Made by a program: the position numbers and the translations under genes
Part shown: positions 1 through 8,382 of the stretch, one piece after another
Numbering within the stretch: the stretch's first letter is position 1
Layout of the letters: every line of letters starts with the position of its first letter
Assembly (NCBI GenBank): GCA_900542425.1
Contig: UQNQ01000010.1
Coordinates: forward strand, 1 to 53,238
Direction: 5' to 3'
DNA length: 53,238 bases
DNA from: an uncultured Eubacteriales bacterium
GTDB lineage: Bacteria; Bacillota; Clostridia; Oscillospirales; CAG-272
The notes under the pieces: model-generated
Told to the model about the DNA's origin: nothing
Databases searched by the model: none
Seen by the model: the letters and a program-made list of their open reading frames with translations, nothing else

Positions 1-392
1 TATGCCGTATCTATATTTTCTTTCTGAAACAGTATGCTCACGCCGTTTTCTTTAAGCAATCTTGCGTACATAATAGAATCGACCGTGTTTCTTGCAAATC
101 GGCTAACCGATTTAGTAAGTACACGGTCGATCTTTCCGTTTTTGCAGTCATTTATAAGCCTGCAAAAATCATCTCGGTTTTTAGTCTTTGTTCCGCTTAT
201 CCCCTCGTCTGCGTATATATCCACAAGTTCCATACACTCATTGTCCCCGATAAGCCGGGTATAGTATCTTACCTGTGCCGAGAACGAATGAAGCTGATCG
301 GCGGAATCGCTTGAAACTCTGCAATAGGCTGCCGTTCTTATCTTTCTCTCTTGGGGCGCTGCGGCGTTTATAGCCGTCACGGTTCTTTCCAT
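1..392 (-). CDS. Serine recombinase (resolvase/invertase family), N-terminal part only
   Basis: The gene starts at 392 (ATG behind AAAGGAGAG) and runs off the left end of the window after about 130 codons. The visible part is a serine-recombinase catalytic domain. 'AAYCRVSSDS' holds the nucleophilic Ser (about residue 27) in the usual Y-x-R-V-S motif. A 'YADEGISGTK' segment follows, and then 'KSVSRFARNT', the Arg-containing motif that activates the scissile phosphate. In this family such proteins integrate or excise phages and conjugative or mobilisable elements by site-specific recombination. The C-terminal DNA-binding part is missing, so large integrase and smaller resolvase cannot be told apart, although the domain start looks like the large clostridial type. 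It marks the edge of a mobile element lying outside the window. Confidence 0.85.
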   Translation of the reverse strand, partial: MERTVTAINAAAPQERKIRTAAYCRVSSDSADQLHSFSAQVRYYTRLIGDNECMELVDIYADEGISGTKTKNRDDFCRLINDCKNGKIDRVLTKSVSRFARNTVDSIMYARLLKENGVSILFQKENIDTA

Positions 393-476
393 CGCTTTTC
401 ACTCTCCTTTCCGACACAATATATACCACATAGGTTCGAATAAATCCAGACATAAAAGCATCTTTTTGAAATGTTT

Positions 477-1139
477 TTATTTATCTTCCAGAATTTTAAT
501 GCTGATGATAACAGGCTGTTTGTCCTTGGAGATGGTCCCGTTATTATCCGTCGGCTTTGCATCCGCGCAGATTGCATCGACAAATTCCATGCCTGATGTT
601 ACCCATCCAAAGGCTGCATATTCACCGTCGAGACTCGGGTAGTCTGCGTGCATGATGAAAAACTGAGAGCTGGCGGAATTCATGGCTTCTTCGGCGCTGA
701 CCCAGAAAGACTGTCCTTGTCTTGCCATCGAGAGAACGCCGCGGACATGAGATAAGTTGTTTTCGATTCCGTTCGCTTCAAATTCGCCGGTGATTTTATC
801 CGGTGAGCCTCCGGTGCCGTCACCGTTCGGGTCGCCCCCCTGAATCATAAAGCCGGACATGATTCGGTGAAACGTAAGTCCGTCGTAAAAACCTTCGTTG
901 GCAAGCTTGATGAAGTTCTGAACCGTGATCGGCGCCACGGTTTCGTCCAATGCAACGGTAATAATTCCATAATTTTTTACTGTGATTTCGGCATAATGAA
1001 TGGTATGTCCTGTTGTGTCAATGCTGAGTTCCGGGGTAAAATCCTTGCCGTAGGTTTCCGCAGACGGTGTATTTCCACAGGAGCAGAGAAGTAATGCTGT
1101 AAGCGTCAGCATTAAAATCCATGCGATTGTTTTTTTCAT
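477..1139 (-). CDS. Cyclophilin-type peptidyl-prolyl cis-trans isomerase, lipoprotein
   Basis: A 220-residue exported prolyl isomerase. The first 20 residues are a lipoprotein signal (Lys-Lys start, hydrophobic stretch) ending in L-C-S-C, so Cys21 is the likely lipidated residue. The cyclophilin domain fills residues about 50-215: 'YDGLTFHRIMSGFMIQGGDP' carries the catalytic Arg, followed by 'SSQFFI' and 'LDGEYAAFG'. Cyclophilins of this type help fold secreted proteins outside the membrane. It starts 32 bases after the metalloprotease gene ends on the same strand, with its own AAAGGA site, so the two are probably co-transcribed from the promoter at 2646-2674. Family confidence is high; the substrate is unknown. 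Confidence 0.9.
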   Translation of the reverse strand: MKKTIAWILMLTLTALLLCSCGNTPSAETYGKDFTPELSIDTTGHTIHYAEITVKNYGIITVALDETVAPITVQNFIKLANEGFYDGLTFHRIMSGFMIQGGDPNGDGTGGSPDKITGEFEANGIENNLSHVRGVLSMARQGQSFWVSAEEAMNSASSQFFIMHADYPSLDGEYAAFGWVTSGMEFVDAICADAKPTDNNGTISKDKQPVIISIKILEDK

Positions 1140-1171
1140 ATTTTATTTCCTTTCTGTGTTGTTGTTTTAGG

Positions 1172-2605
1172 TTACCCTCTTTGAATTCGGATTCTCATTT
1201 TCTCTCCCGGGGCATCAAGGACTTCCACAATAAGCTTCCAGTCGGGAGAAACACCATCCGGAAAACGGTTCAGCGAATAAGATTCCGATGCTGCGCCGCA
1301 GTAGAGGGAAGAATCAAAAAGTCCTGTTTTCGGATCATCAGAAGCATAGAAAAACGGATCCTCTGTAATGTTTTTTTCTTTGAAGAGAGGACCATATTTC
1401 ACAAAATTGCCGTTTTCATCGGTGATTTCAGCAAACATATTGCGTAGCCGGATAGCGTTTCCAAGATCATGACGTTTGCCGTCAGGACGATTGGAGGAGA
1501 CACACTGCGCTTTGGTAAACCATTCCTGATTAATTCTTTCATCAATCTGCCAGATGACGACACCGCCTTTGGAATCTCCCGGTGTGAGTGAGGCTTCGAA
1601 TCCTTCTTTGAGACGAACTTCACACAGAAAATACTCATCCGGATCGGGCGTCGGAATCCTCAGCACCTGATATCTTCCCGAAAGGGTAGAATAGAGCGTA
1701 TATTCGCCGTCCTTATCGGCAAGAACTTCTTCCGCCCATCCGAGATAGATGCGCTGGTACGGATCAATATAGGCAGGTTTCGTTCCTCCTTCCAGATGGT
1801 TACCGCATGACATCAGGGAAAAATTCAGGGGAAGCGGCCATCCGAAGACGTAGTCGGCAGGTGGCGTATAGCGGCAGTACATATCCTGTGCGCCTACGTT
1901 ATGCGCCAGCTCATGAGCGGGCGTTCCGATGGTAATGGGGCCGCGGGAATTATATTCGCCGACATTGGAAACGCGAACGATTTTGACGCCGCCGCTCATT
2001 TCCACGTCGGTCGGCTGACTGGTTCCGTGTACCATAAAACGATGACTTGGGAGAGGACCATTTTCACAAATAACCTTTGAAAATTCTTCATCCGCCTTGG
2101 TGGATGCGCGGTCATATCCTGCATTCAGAATTACGATTGCAAGTTCATCCGGCGTGACAATACCGTCTCCGTTTTTATCGTATTTGGCAAAATCAATATA
2201 AGGGTCGCACGCGGCGACAATATCATGAATGGCTTTTGCCGCGGCTGTTTCATTGTTGTAGCCTTCCAGATTGCGAAGCGCAGCGGGATGAGGGAGCGGA
2301 ACGGTAATTTCGAGGATACCCTGCGGTGCATTCTCATGCTGAGGATGATCAATATGTGCAGGATAGAACCAGAATTTTCCGAGCGTCATTTCTCTGTAAT
2401 AGTTCATCATAGAAAATCCGGATTCTCCGAAGAAACGTTCGAAGCAATCTTCTGGTTTGGAAATTGCCCATTGCTCACCGTAAATCGGTGAGGTTTTGTC
2501 ATAAAGCAATTCGGGATGTGAGGGATCGTAGTCGTTTTTTCCGTTGCCGTTGGGATCAAAGCTTGCGATGACAATCAGCAAGGGGGCAGGTGTCAATGGT
2601 TTCAT
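1172..2605 (-). CDS. M6-family-like metalloprotease without a signal peptide
   Basis: I chose the ATG at 2605 because AAAGGAAG lies just upstream; an upstream in-frame codon has no such site. The protein is 477 residues. Zinc-binding motif H231-E-L-A-H235-x-x-G-x-x-D241 and a later Met-turn-like 'FSLMSCGN' place it with M6 (immune inhibitor A-like) metzincin-type peptidases. An EF-hand-like loop ('YDKNGDGIVTPDE', residues 142-154) and a second Asp/Asn-rich loop near residue 17 suggest calcium binding. Classical M6 enzymes are secreted with a propeptide, but here the N terminus ('MKPLTPAPLLIVIASF') is too short and lacks a basic region, so export is unclear. It is the first gene of a probable operon with the cyclophilin lipoprotein. 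Confidence 0.85.
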   Translation of the reverse strand: MKPLTPAPLLIVIASFDPNGNGKNDYDPSHPELLYDKTSPIYGEQWAISKPEDCFERFFGESGFSMMNYYREMTLGKFWFYPAHIDHPQHENAPQGILEITVPLPHPAALRNLEGYNNETAAAKAIHDIVAACDPYIDFAKYDKNGDGIVTPDELAIVILNAGYDRASTKADEEFSKVICENGPLPSHRFMVHGTSQPTDVEMSGGVKIVRVSNVGEYNSRGPITIGTPAHELAHNVGAQDMYCRYTPPADYVFGWPLPLNFSLMSCGNHLEGGTKPAYIDPYQRIYLGWAEEVLADKDGEYTLYSTLSGRYQVLRIPTPDPDEYFLCEVRLKEGFEASLTPGDSKGGVVIWQIDERINQEWFTKAQCVSSNRPDGKRHDLGNAIRLRNMFAEITDENGNFVKYGPLFKEKNITEDPFFYASDDPKTGLFDSSLYCGAASESYSLNRFPDGVSPDWKLIVEVLDAPGEKMRIRIQRG

Positions 2606-2645
2606 GATAGCTTCCTTTCTTATAATCACAAAAAATAACGAGTTT

Positions 2646-2674
2646 ATTCTATCACAAGGCTGAAATCAGGTCAA
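2646..2674 (-). promoter_or_regulatory. Sigma-A-type promoter for the protease-cyclophilin pair
   Basis: On the minus strand TTGACC (2669-2674) and TAGAAT (2646-2651) are separated by 17 bases, about 40 bases upstream of the protease start codon. Confidence 0.75.
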
Positions 2675-2718
2675 GAATACGCGGCAAAATTCACAATCTG
2701 TTAATTTGGCGGTATTTG

Positions 2719-4467
2719 TTATCCGGCAAATTGGCTGTTGTAAAGCTCCGCATAGAAGCCACCTGCTTTCAGTAGTGCGGTGTGAGTTCCGCTTTCGACA
2801 ATACTTCCGTTCCGCATAACCAGAATGATATCGGCTTCACGGATCGTGGAAAGCCTATGTGCGACAATGAAGCTGGTTCTGCCTTCCATCATGACGGCAA
2901 ACGCATTTTGAATCTGCATTTCCGTGCGTGTATCAATGGAAGAGGTTGCCTCGTCAAGAATCAGCATGGGCGGCAGACACAGCATGACCCGCGCGATACA
3001 AAGCAGTTGCTTCTGTCCTTGAGAAAGACCGCTGCCGTCATCGATGACGGTCTCATAGCCTTGAGGAAGACGCTTAATAAAGCTATGGGCATGAGAAGCT
3101 TTCGCAGCCGCAATAATTTCTTCATCGGTAGCATCCGGCTTGCCGATTGCAATGTTTTCACGAACGGTGCCGGTTTTGATCCATGTTTCCTGCAGAACCA
3201 TCCCGTAGTTCTTTCGAAGACTTTGCCTTGTAATATCACGGATATCTGTTCCGTCGACACGAATGGTTCCTGCATCGACATCATAAAACCGCATCAGAAG
3301 ATTGATGAGCGTTGTTTTTCCGCAGCCGGTAGGACCGACTATGGCGACACGGCGTCCGGCACTGACGGCAAGATTGAAATTTTGAATCAAGGGCTTTTCT
3401 TTTGTATAAGAAAAGTCGACGTTGCCAATATCAATTTTTCCTGCGGCATGCTCCAGCACGAGCGCATCTTTGGAATCGGGAACCTGAGTAGGCTGTTCGA
3501 CAAGCTCAAAGAGACGGGAAGCGCACGCCAAAGCATTTTGAAGTTCTGTTACAACGCCGGAAATTTCATTAAACGGTTTGGTATATTGGTTGGCATAGCT
3601 AAGAAAAATCGACAGGCTTCCGACGGTAAAAGCGGGATTGGAAATGACGGACAGTGCACCGACAAGCGCTACGCCGGCGTATACAATACCATTGACAAAT
3701 CTCGTTACGGGATTGACTGTTGAGGAAAAGAATACCGCGCTGCGCGAACATTTTTCAAGTCTTTCATTGATTTCGCAGAAGGTTTCCGATACCTGCCGTT
3801 CATGGCCGTATGCCCGCACAACTTTTTCATTTCCGACAATTTCATTGATGAACGCGGTCTGCTCGCCCCGCGTTTGCGATTGCTGGCGGAACATAGAATA
3901 GGTGCGTTTTGCAATAAAGCTTGCTGCGAAAAGAGAAAGCGGCGTTACCAGCACGACGACAAGCGCGATTTTCCAGTTAATAGCGAACATAAAGGAAAGT
4001 GTTCCGATGATGGTGATGGTTCCTGTAAACAATTGTGAAAAGCCCATGAGCAGTCCATCGGAAAATTGATCGGCATCTGTGATGATACGGCTGACAATTT
4101 CTCCGTGCGCATGAGAATCCAAATAGGAGACGGGAAGCTTTTGAAGTGTTTCAAAGGCTTCGGAACGGATATCCCGAACAACACCGTAGGTGATTTTGTT
4201 ATTGATGATATTCATTGTCCATTGACAAACGGCAGCTGCTGCGGCACAGATTCCGATGCGGATGAGGAGCGCGGTTATCTTTGAAAAATAGACTTTCCCG
4301 GGCTCCAGAATCAGATCGATGGCATCTCCGATCAGAATCGGAATATATAGCGTTAAAATGACTGAGGCCGCCGCGAGGATTAACGACAGAATGAGAGCGG
4401 ACGTATAACGTTTCAGATATTTGAGTACTTTTACGAGTGTTCCGAGGGAGTTTTTTATAGATTTCAT
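2719..4467 (-). CDS. ABC exporter half-transporter with canonical catalytic residues (heterodimer partner 2)
   Basis: A 582-residue type IV ABC half-transporter: a six-helix membrane domain (residues about 1-320), then a nucleotide-binding domain. The latter shows Walker A 'GPTGCGKTT', a non-standard signature 'LSQGQKQ', Walker B 'LILDEATSSID' with the catalytic Glu, and an intact H-loop 'IVAHRLS'. In heterodimeric exporters such as TM287/288, LmrCD and BmrCD one subunit has a full Walker B/H-loop and a deviant signature, while the other has the reverse. That is the pattern here with the upstream partner. The start ATG overlaps the partner's stop as ATGA, and an AGGAGG site lies about 10 bases upstream. 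Likely role: ATP-driven export of drugs, lipids or peptides; the substrate is not predictable. Confidence 0.93.
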   Translation of the reverse strand: MKSIKNSLGTLVKVLKYLKRYTSALILSLILAAASVILTLYIPILIGDAIDLILEPGKVYFSKITALLIRIGICAAAAAVCQWTMNIINNKITYGVVRDIRSEAFETLQKLPVSYLDSHAHGEIVSRIITDADQFSDGLLMGFSQLFTGTITIIGTLSFMFAINWKIALVVVLVTPLSLFAASFIAKRTYSMFRQQSQTRGEQTAFINEIVGNEKVVRAYGHERQVSETFCEINERLEKCSRSAVFFSSTVNPVTRFVNGIVYAGVALVGALSVISNPAFTVGSLSIFLSYANQYTKPFNEISGVVTELQNALACASRLFELVEQPTQVPDSKDALVLEHAAGKIDIGNVDFSYTKEKPLIQNFNLAVSAGRRVAIVGPTGCGKTTLINLLMRFYDVDAGTIRVDGTDIRDITRQSLRKNYGMVLQETWIKTGTVRENIAIGKPDATDEEIIAAAKASHAHSFIKRLPQGYETVIDDGSGLSQGQKQLLCIARVMLCLPPMLILDEATSSIDTRTEMQIQNAFAVMMEGRTSFIVAHRLSTIREADIILVMRNGSIVESGTHTALLKAGGFYAELYNSQFAG

Positions 4468-6191
4468 TGTGCAGAGTCCTCCTTCGGAAATTGAGAGTAG
4501 TAGATTTCCTGATAGACCGGACAGTTCATCAGAAGCTGTTCATGCGTGCCGATTCCGACAGCATGTCCGTCATCCAGAACAATAATTTTGTCGGCGTGAG
4601 AAATGGATGCTGCGCGCTGAGATACAATAAAAACCGTATGTTTGCCTTCCATTTGCTTGACGGCTGCGCGCAGCCGTGCATCCGTGGCATAGTCGAGTGC
4701 CGAGGCGCTGTCATCAAAGATAATGATATCGGGATTCCCGACAAGTGTGCGGGCAATTCCGAGACGCTGGCGTTGTCCTCCGGAAAGGTTTTTCCCGTCC
4801 TGTTCAATGATATAGTCAAGACCGCCTTCTTTTCCTTCCACCACGTCGCGTGCCTGAGCCGTATCTAGTGCACGATAAATCTCCTCATCGGTTGCATCCG
4901 GTTTGCCCCATCGTATATTTTCCCGGATCGTACCGTGAAAAAGTACCGCTTTTTGCATTACGATACCGACTTTTTTTCGGAGCTCGGCTTCGGAATAAGA
5001 ACGCACATCCAGTCCAAAGAGCAAAACTTCGCCGCGTGTCGCGTCATAAAAACGGGGAATTAAGTTTACAAGGGAGGTTTTTCCGGAGCCGGTTCCTCCG
5101 ATGATACCAACGGTTTCGCCGCGGCGCACTGAGAAACGGATATCTGTAAGGGATTCTTCCGATGCGTTTTGATAGGTAAGCCCAACATCCCGGAACGTGA
5201 CGGCATCCTCATTTTGCGGGATTTTCTGTTTCACGGTCGGAAGCGGAGAGCCGCCGTCCTCCAGCATTTTTTCGATTCGGTCTGCACAGGCGGCGGATTT
5301 TGTCATGTTGATGATCAGATTTGCGAGCTTGATCAGCTCAACAAGAATCTGAGACATATAATTGTAAAGTGCAATGACGGCGCCCTGTGTAATGATGCCC
5401 GCTTCAACGCGGAGCGCACCGGTTTGGATCAGCGCAATGATGGCAAGATTGATGACAAGATACGTTGCGGGGTTCATGAGAGCCGATATTTTTCCGGCAA
5501 ATTTTTGAACGGCAGTAAGAGCCGCATTTTGCTTTTTAAATTCCTCAATTTCGTTTTCTTCATCTGTAAAGGCACGAATAACACGCGCGCCGGCAAGGTT
5601 TTCACGAGTGAGACCAAGTACCCTGTCGAGTTTTGTCTGTACTTTCCGATAGAGTGGAATCCCGGCGAGCATAATACCGAAAACAACGGCACACAAAACG
5701 GGAATAGCGACTGCAAAAATCAGAGCAGCTTTCCAGTCGATGGTGAATGCCATGATCATGGAACCGAATACGATGACGGGAGAACGGGAAAAGAGACGCA
5801 GTGTCAGATTGACTCCTGATTGAACCTGTGTGATGTCGCTGGTCATGCGTGTGATCATGGTAGAGGTCCCCATTCGGTCAATGTCGGAAAAGGAGAGCTT
5901 CTGTGTATGGTCAAAAAGCGCCTGACGAATATTTTTGGAGAATCCAACCGCAGCTTTTGCGGCAAAATACTGGGCAAACATGGTACAAACAAAACCAATC
6001 AGCGTAAGCAGCACCAGAAGCCCGCACATGCGAAAAATATAAGGTTTGTCCTGGGATGCGATGCCGACATCGATGATGGCTTTCACGACTAGCGGAATCA
6101 TCAGTTCAAAGATGGCTTCCAGCATCTTAAAAAGCGGCGCGGATATTGCCGGAGCAAGATAGCCGCGCATATAAATCAAGAGTTTTTTCAA
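4464..6191 (-). CDS. ABC exporter half-transporter with degenerate ATP site (heterodimer partner 1)
   Basis: A 575-residue membrane-plus-ATPase half-transporter. Walker A is 'GGTGSGKTS' and the signature is the canonical 'LSGGQRQRLGIAR'. The Walker B catalytic Glu is replaced by Asp ('IIIFDDSASALD') and the H-loop His by Gln ('IVSQRAAS'). These are the two hallmark changes of the degenerate subunit in heterodimeric exporters (TM287, LmrC-like). The start is TTG at 6191, with GGAGG about 10 bases upstream; the first in-frame ATG, seven codons later, has no ribosome site. It overlaps the next exporter gene by four bases and follows the Fe-S protein gene by 51 bases, so the three probably form one operon from the promoter at 6982-7010. 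Confidence 0.93.
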   Translation of the reverse strand: MKKLLIYMRGYLAPAISAPLFKMLEAIFELMIPLVVKAIIDVGIASQDKPYIFRMCGLLVLLTLIGFVCTMFAQYFAAKAAVGFSKNIRQALFDHTQKLSFSDIDRMGTSTMITRMTSDITQVQSGVNLTLRLFSRSPVIVFGSMIMAFTIDWKAALIFAVAIPVLCAVVFGIMLAGIPLYRKVQTKLDRVLGLTRENLAGARVIRAFTDEENEIEEFKKQNAALTAVQKFAGKISALMNPATYLVINLAIIALIQTGALRVEAGIITQGAVIALYNYMSQILVELIKLANLIINMTKSAACADRIEKMLEDGGSPLPTVKQKIPQNEDAVTFRDVGLTYQNASEESLTDIRFSVRRGETVGIIGGTGSGKTSLVNLIPRFYDATRGEVLLFGLDVRSYSEAELRKKVGIVMQKAVLFHGTIRENIRWGKPDATDEEIYRALDTAQARDVVEGKEGGLDYIIEQDGKNLSGGQRQRLGIARTLVGNPDIIIFDDSASALDYATDARLRAAVKQMEGKHTVFIVSQRAASISHADKIIVLDDGHAVGIGTHEQLLMNCPVYQEIYYSQFPKEDSAQ

Positions 6192-6242
6192 AACGGTTTT
6201 ACCTCCGAAAATGGCTTATGAAAGATAAAAGAACAGAAAAAA

Positions 6243-6938
6243 TCATGACGGCGTTTTTGAAGGGGATTTTTTCTGGTTATATGGACAAACACGCATACAG
6301 ATGCCGCATACAGCACCTCTGCCGATATCCTTATAGGTTTTCATATGCTCAGAACACCTGCGCGCATCGAGAATGGTATCTCGGGGCGCTCCGTATTCAT
6401 AATTTTTGCCAACGATGGCGCCTGCGGGACAAGCATTTTTACAGATTTCGCAGGAACCGCATCCTTCTGGGATGATCGGTTTTTGCGGGGTGAGCGGCAT
6501 ATCGGTGAGTATGGTCACAAGCCGGATTTTGGATCCGTATTCTTTTGTGATAAGCAATCCGTTTTTTCCGATAAATCCGAGACCGGCAAGTACAGCTGCT
6601 GTTTTATGGGGAAAAATGCCGCGGTATGCTTCCTTGTCGGTATTGGTGCTTTGAGAGGCTGCGATGGGAAGAGCGTCATATCCCAGCGCCTCGATATAAT
6701 CCACGGCAGAAAGCGCCAGAAGATCCAGTTTGGTATTGGTAATCCGATAATGCTGAAAATAAGAAAGCGTGGGTTTGCCATCGATGGTTGTTACCACTGC
6801 ATCGGAGAGTTTTCTCGCAATGGTAACGGCAAAATGAAGATGTGGAAATTCTGTCGGCGCTTTTTCTCTTAAATCAGAGAAGCCGACAAGAGATGCGCCG
6901 CGTTGCTTGAGATAGGCTTCCAAATCTGTTTCCAGCAT
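6243..6938 (-). CDS. Small double [4Fe-4S] oxidoreductase, QueG-related
   Basis: A 231-residue protein with two C-terminal four-cysteine clusters, 'CGSCEICKNACP' and 'CGICMRVCPYN', the 8Fe-type module found in epoxyqueuosine reductase QueG and reductive dehalogenases. It is shorter than QueG (usually over 300 residues), so it more likely belongs to the poorly described short 'epoxyqueuosine reductase-like' group of anaerobes. The start at 6938 is chosen for its GGAGG site 7 bases upstream; longer in-frame readings extend into the promoter. Promoter, this gene and both ABC exporter genes run in one direction with short gaps. A redox function linked to the exporter is possible but not shown. 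Confidence 0.8.
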   Translation of the reverse strand: MLETDLEAYLKQRGASLVGFSDLREKAPTEFPHLHFAVTIARKLSDAVVTTIDGKPTLSYFQHYRITNTKLDLLALSAVDYIEALGYDALPIAASQSTNTDKEAYRGIFPHKTAAVLAGLGFIGKNGLLITKEYGSKIRLVTILTDMPLTPQKPIIPEGCGSCEICKNACPAGAIVGKNYEYGAPRDTILDARRCSEHMKTYKDIGRGAVCGICMRVCPYNQKKSPSKTPS

Positions 6939-6981
6939 GATATTTCCTCCGGCATTTAAAATTTTTCTCATAATCTTTCTT

Positions 6982-7010
6982 ATTTTATCATAAAACAGAG
7001 CACTTGGCAA
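6982..7010 (-). promoter_or_regulatory. Promoter for the Fe-S protein/ABC exporter operon
   Basis: Minus strand: TTGCCA (7005-7010), 17 bases, TAAAAT (6982-6987). The predicted transcript starts about 35 bases ahead of the chosen start codon at 6938, which excludes the longer upstream reading of that gene. Confidence 0.75.
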
Positions 7011-7105
7011 TATCATAAGGGAAAAACTGAATATTTTTCTGCTGCTACGGCATATATTGTCATAAAGATAAATCATTTCAATCCATCTTTTTTTGGGAGG
7101 CTTTT

Positions 7106-7390
7106 ATGAACGGATATAGTGTCAACGATTTAAAGGATAAAGAAGTAATCAATATCTGTGACGGGAAACGGCTCGGCTATATCAATGACGTGGAAATCGA
7201 CATCTGTGCGGGATGCGTGATTGCTATTGTTGTGTTGTTTGACTGCCGTATTTTTGGATTTGGCAAATGTGAGGAATTGGTGATTCCATGGGATAAAATC
7301 GGCTGTTTCGGAAAGGATGCCGTGTTGGTGAATGTCGATGTATCTGTATATGAAAAGCTTGGATGTGAAAAAAAGTCAGGGAAAAAGTAA
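7106..7390 (+). CDS. YlmC/YmxH family PRC-barrel protein
   Basis: A 94-residue single-domain protein. The pattern 'LKDKEVINICDGKRLGYIND' followed by 'VIPWDKIGCFGKDAVLVNVD' is the PRC-barrel fold of the YlmC/YmxH family, common in spore-forming Firmicutes and often called sporulation-associated. The molecular role is not established. GGGAGG lies 6 bases before the ATG. It is divergent from the Fe-S/ABC operon and precedes rpsB, which has its own promoter just after this gene's stop. Confidence 0.88.
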   Translation: MNGYSVNDLKDKEVINICDGKRLGYINDVEIDICAGCVIAIVVLFDCRIFGFGKCEELVIPWDKIGCFGKDAVLVNVDVSVYEKLGCEKKSGKK

Positions 7391-7408
7391 AAAAATTCAG
7401 AAAAGCTC

Positions 7409-7437
7409 TTGCTTTTCCGGAATTTATATGATAAAAT
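7409..7437 (+). promoter_or_regulatory. rpsB-tsf promoter
   Basis: TTGCTT (7409-7414), 17 bases, TAAAAT (7432-7437). A start near 7444 gives rpsB a leader of about 125 bases. It also rules out the long in-frame N-terminal extension that reads back to 7409. Confidence 0.75.
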
Positions 7438-7445
7438 AAAACGAA

Positions 7446-7542
7446 TTTTCGGATCTTTTATTTCCGAAAACAAAAAAATCCGCACACAAAGCGGGGTGCA
7501 TTTGGTGCCCTTGGGTTTTGCATGGAATGATACCGCATTGTG
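7446..7542 (+). promoter_or_regulatory. Structured rpsB leader, possible S2 autoregulatory element
   Basis: The leader can form a 7-bp hairpin (TTTTCGG at 7446-7452 with CCGAAAA at 7464-7470). It can also form a closing stem of CACAAAGCGG (7485-7494) with CCGCATTGTG (7533-7542), nine pairs around one A-A mismatch. The stem encloses about 38 bases including CCC-TT-GGG. Its 3' arm abuts the GAGG/AAGGAG region that serves rpsB at 7571. This is the geometry expected of a ribosomal-protein leader that hides the start site. Function is inferred from structure by eye only. Confidence 0.45.
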
Positions 7543-7570
7543 GAGGAAAAAACCAAAAAGGAGAAAAAAC

Positions 7571-8341
7571 ATGTCAGTTATCACACTCAAACAACTGCTG
7601 GAAGCAGGCGTCCACTTCGGACATCACACGAGAAGATGGAACCCCAAAATGGCGGAATACATCTTTACACAAAGAAATGATCTTTATATCATTGACCTTC
7701 AGAAGACGGTCGGTAAAATCGACGAAGCGTACAATTTTGTCAAGGAAATTTCCGCTGAGGGAGGAACGATCCTCTTTGTAGGAACAAAGAAGCAGGCGGC
7801 GGACGCTGTGAAAGAAGAAGCAGAGCGCTGCGGCATGTACTATGTAAATGTACGCTGGCTCGGCGGTATGCTCACAAACTATAAAACGATTAAAAGAAGT
7901 ATCGGACGTCTTGCTTCCCTTGAAAAAATGAAAGAAGAGGGAACTTTCGGAATGCTTCCGAAGAAAGAGGTTGCCAAGTTGACCAAAGAAATGGAAGACC
8001 TTGAGAGAAATCTTGGCGGCATTAAAGATATGCCCGGACTCCCGTCCGCAGTATTCATTGTAGATCCGAGAAAAGAGCATAATGCGGTTCTTGAGGCGAA
8101 AAAGCTTGATATTCCTGTTATTGCCATTGTGGATACCAACTGTGACCCGGATGATGCGGATTATGTCATTCCCGGAAACGATGATGCAATCCGTGCGATT
8201 AAATTGATTTCCAGTGTGCTTGCAGATGCGGTTATCGAAGGTAAGCAGGGTGAACAGTTCGCACCTGCTCCGGCGGAATCCGAAGCACAAACGGAAGAAT
8301 CTGCAGAAGAGGCAGAAGAGTCTGAGAGCACAGAAGGCTAA
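7571..8341 (+). CDS. rpsB: 30S ribosomal protein S2
   Basis: Starts at 'MSVITLKQLLEAGVHFGHHT', the classic S2 N terminus, behind AAGGAG with 7-base spacing. The 256 residues include 'RWNPKMAEYIF', 'LGGMLTNYKTI', 'MPGLPSAVFIVDPRKE' and 'IPVIAIVDTNCDPD', all S2 landmarks. S2 binds 16S rRNA on the solvent side of the small subunit and is needed for S1/start-site function. The C-terminal tail is a Glu/Ala/Ser-rich low-complexity stretch, as in many Firmicutes. It is followed 41 bases later by tsf in the conserved rpsB-tsf order and ends at the shared terminator after tsf. Confidence 0.98.
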   Translation: MSVITLKQLLEAGVHFGHHTRRWNPKMAEYIFTQRNDLYIIDLQKTVGKIDEAYNFVKEISAEGGTILFVGTKKQAADAVKEEAERCGMYYVNVRWLGGMLTNYKTIKRSIGRLASLEKMKEEGTFGMLPKKEVAKLTKEMEDLERNLGGIKDMPGLPSAVFIVDPRKEHNAVLEAKKLDIPVIAIVDTNCDPDDADYVIPGNDDAIRAIKLISSVLADAVIEGKQGEQFAPAPAESEAQTEESAEEAEESESTEG

Positions 8342-8382
8342 TCGGTTGAAAGTTTAAAATTCACACACAGGAGGACATGAAA

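Noticed and set aside
7409..7570. In-frame N-terminal extension of S2
   Set aside because: It would begin in the -35 box and read through the leader; the S2 family start and AAGGAG site are at 7571.
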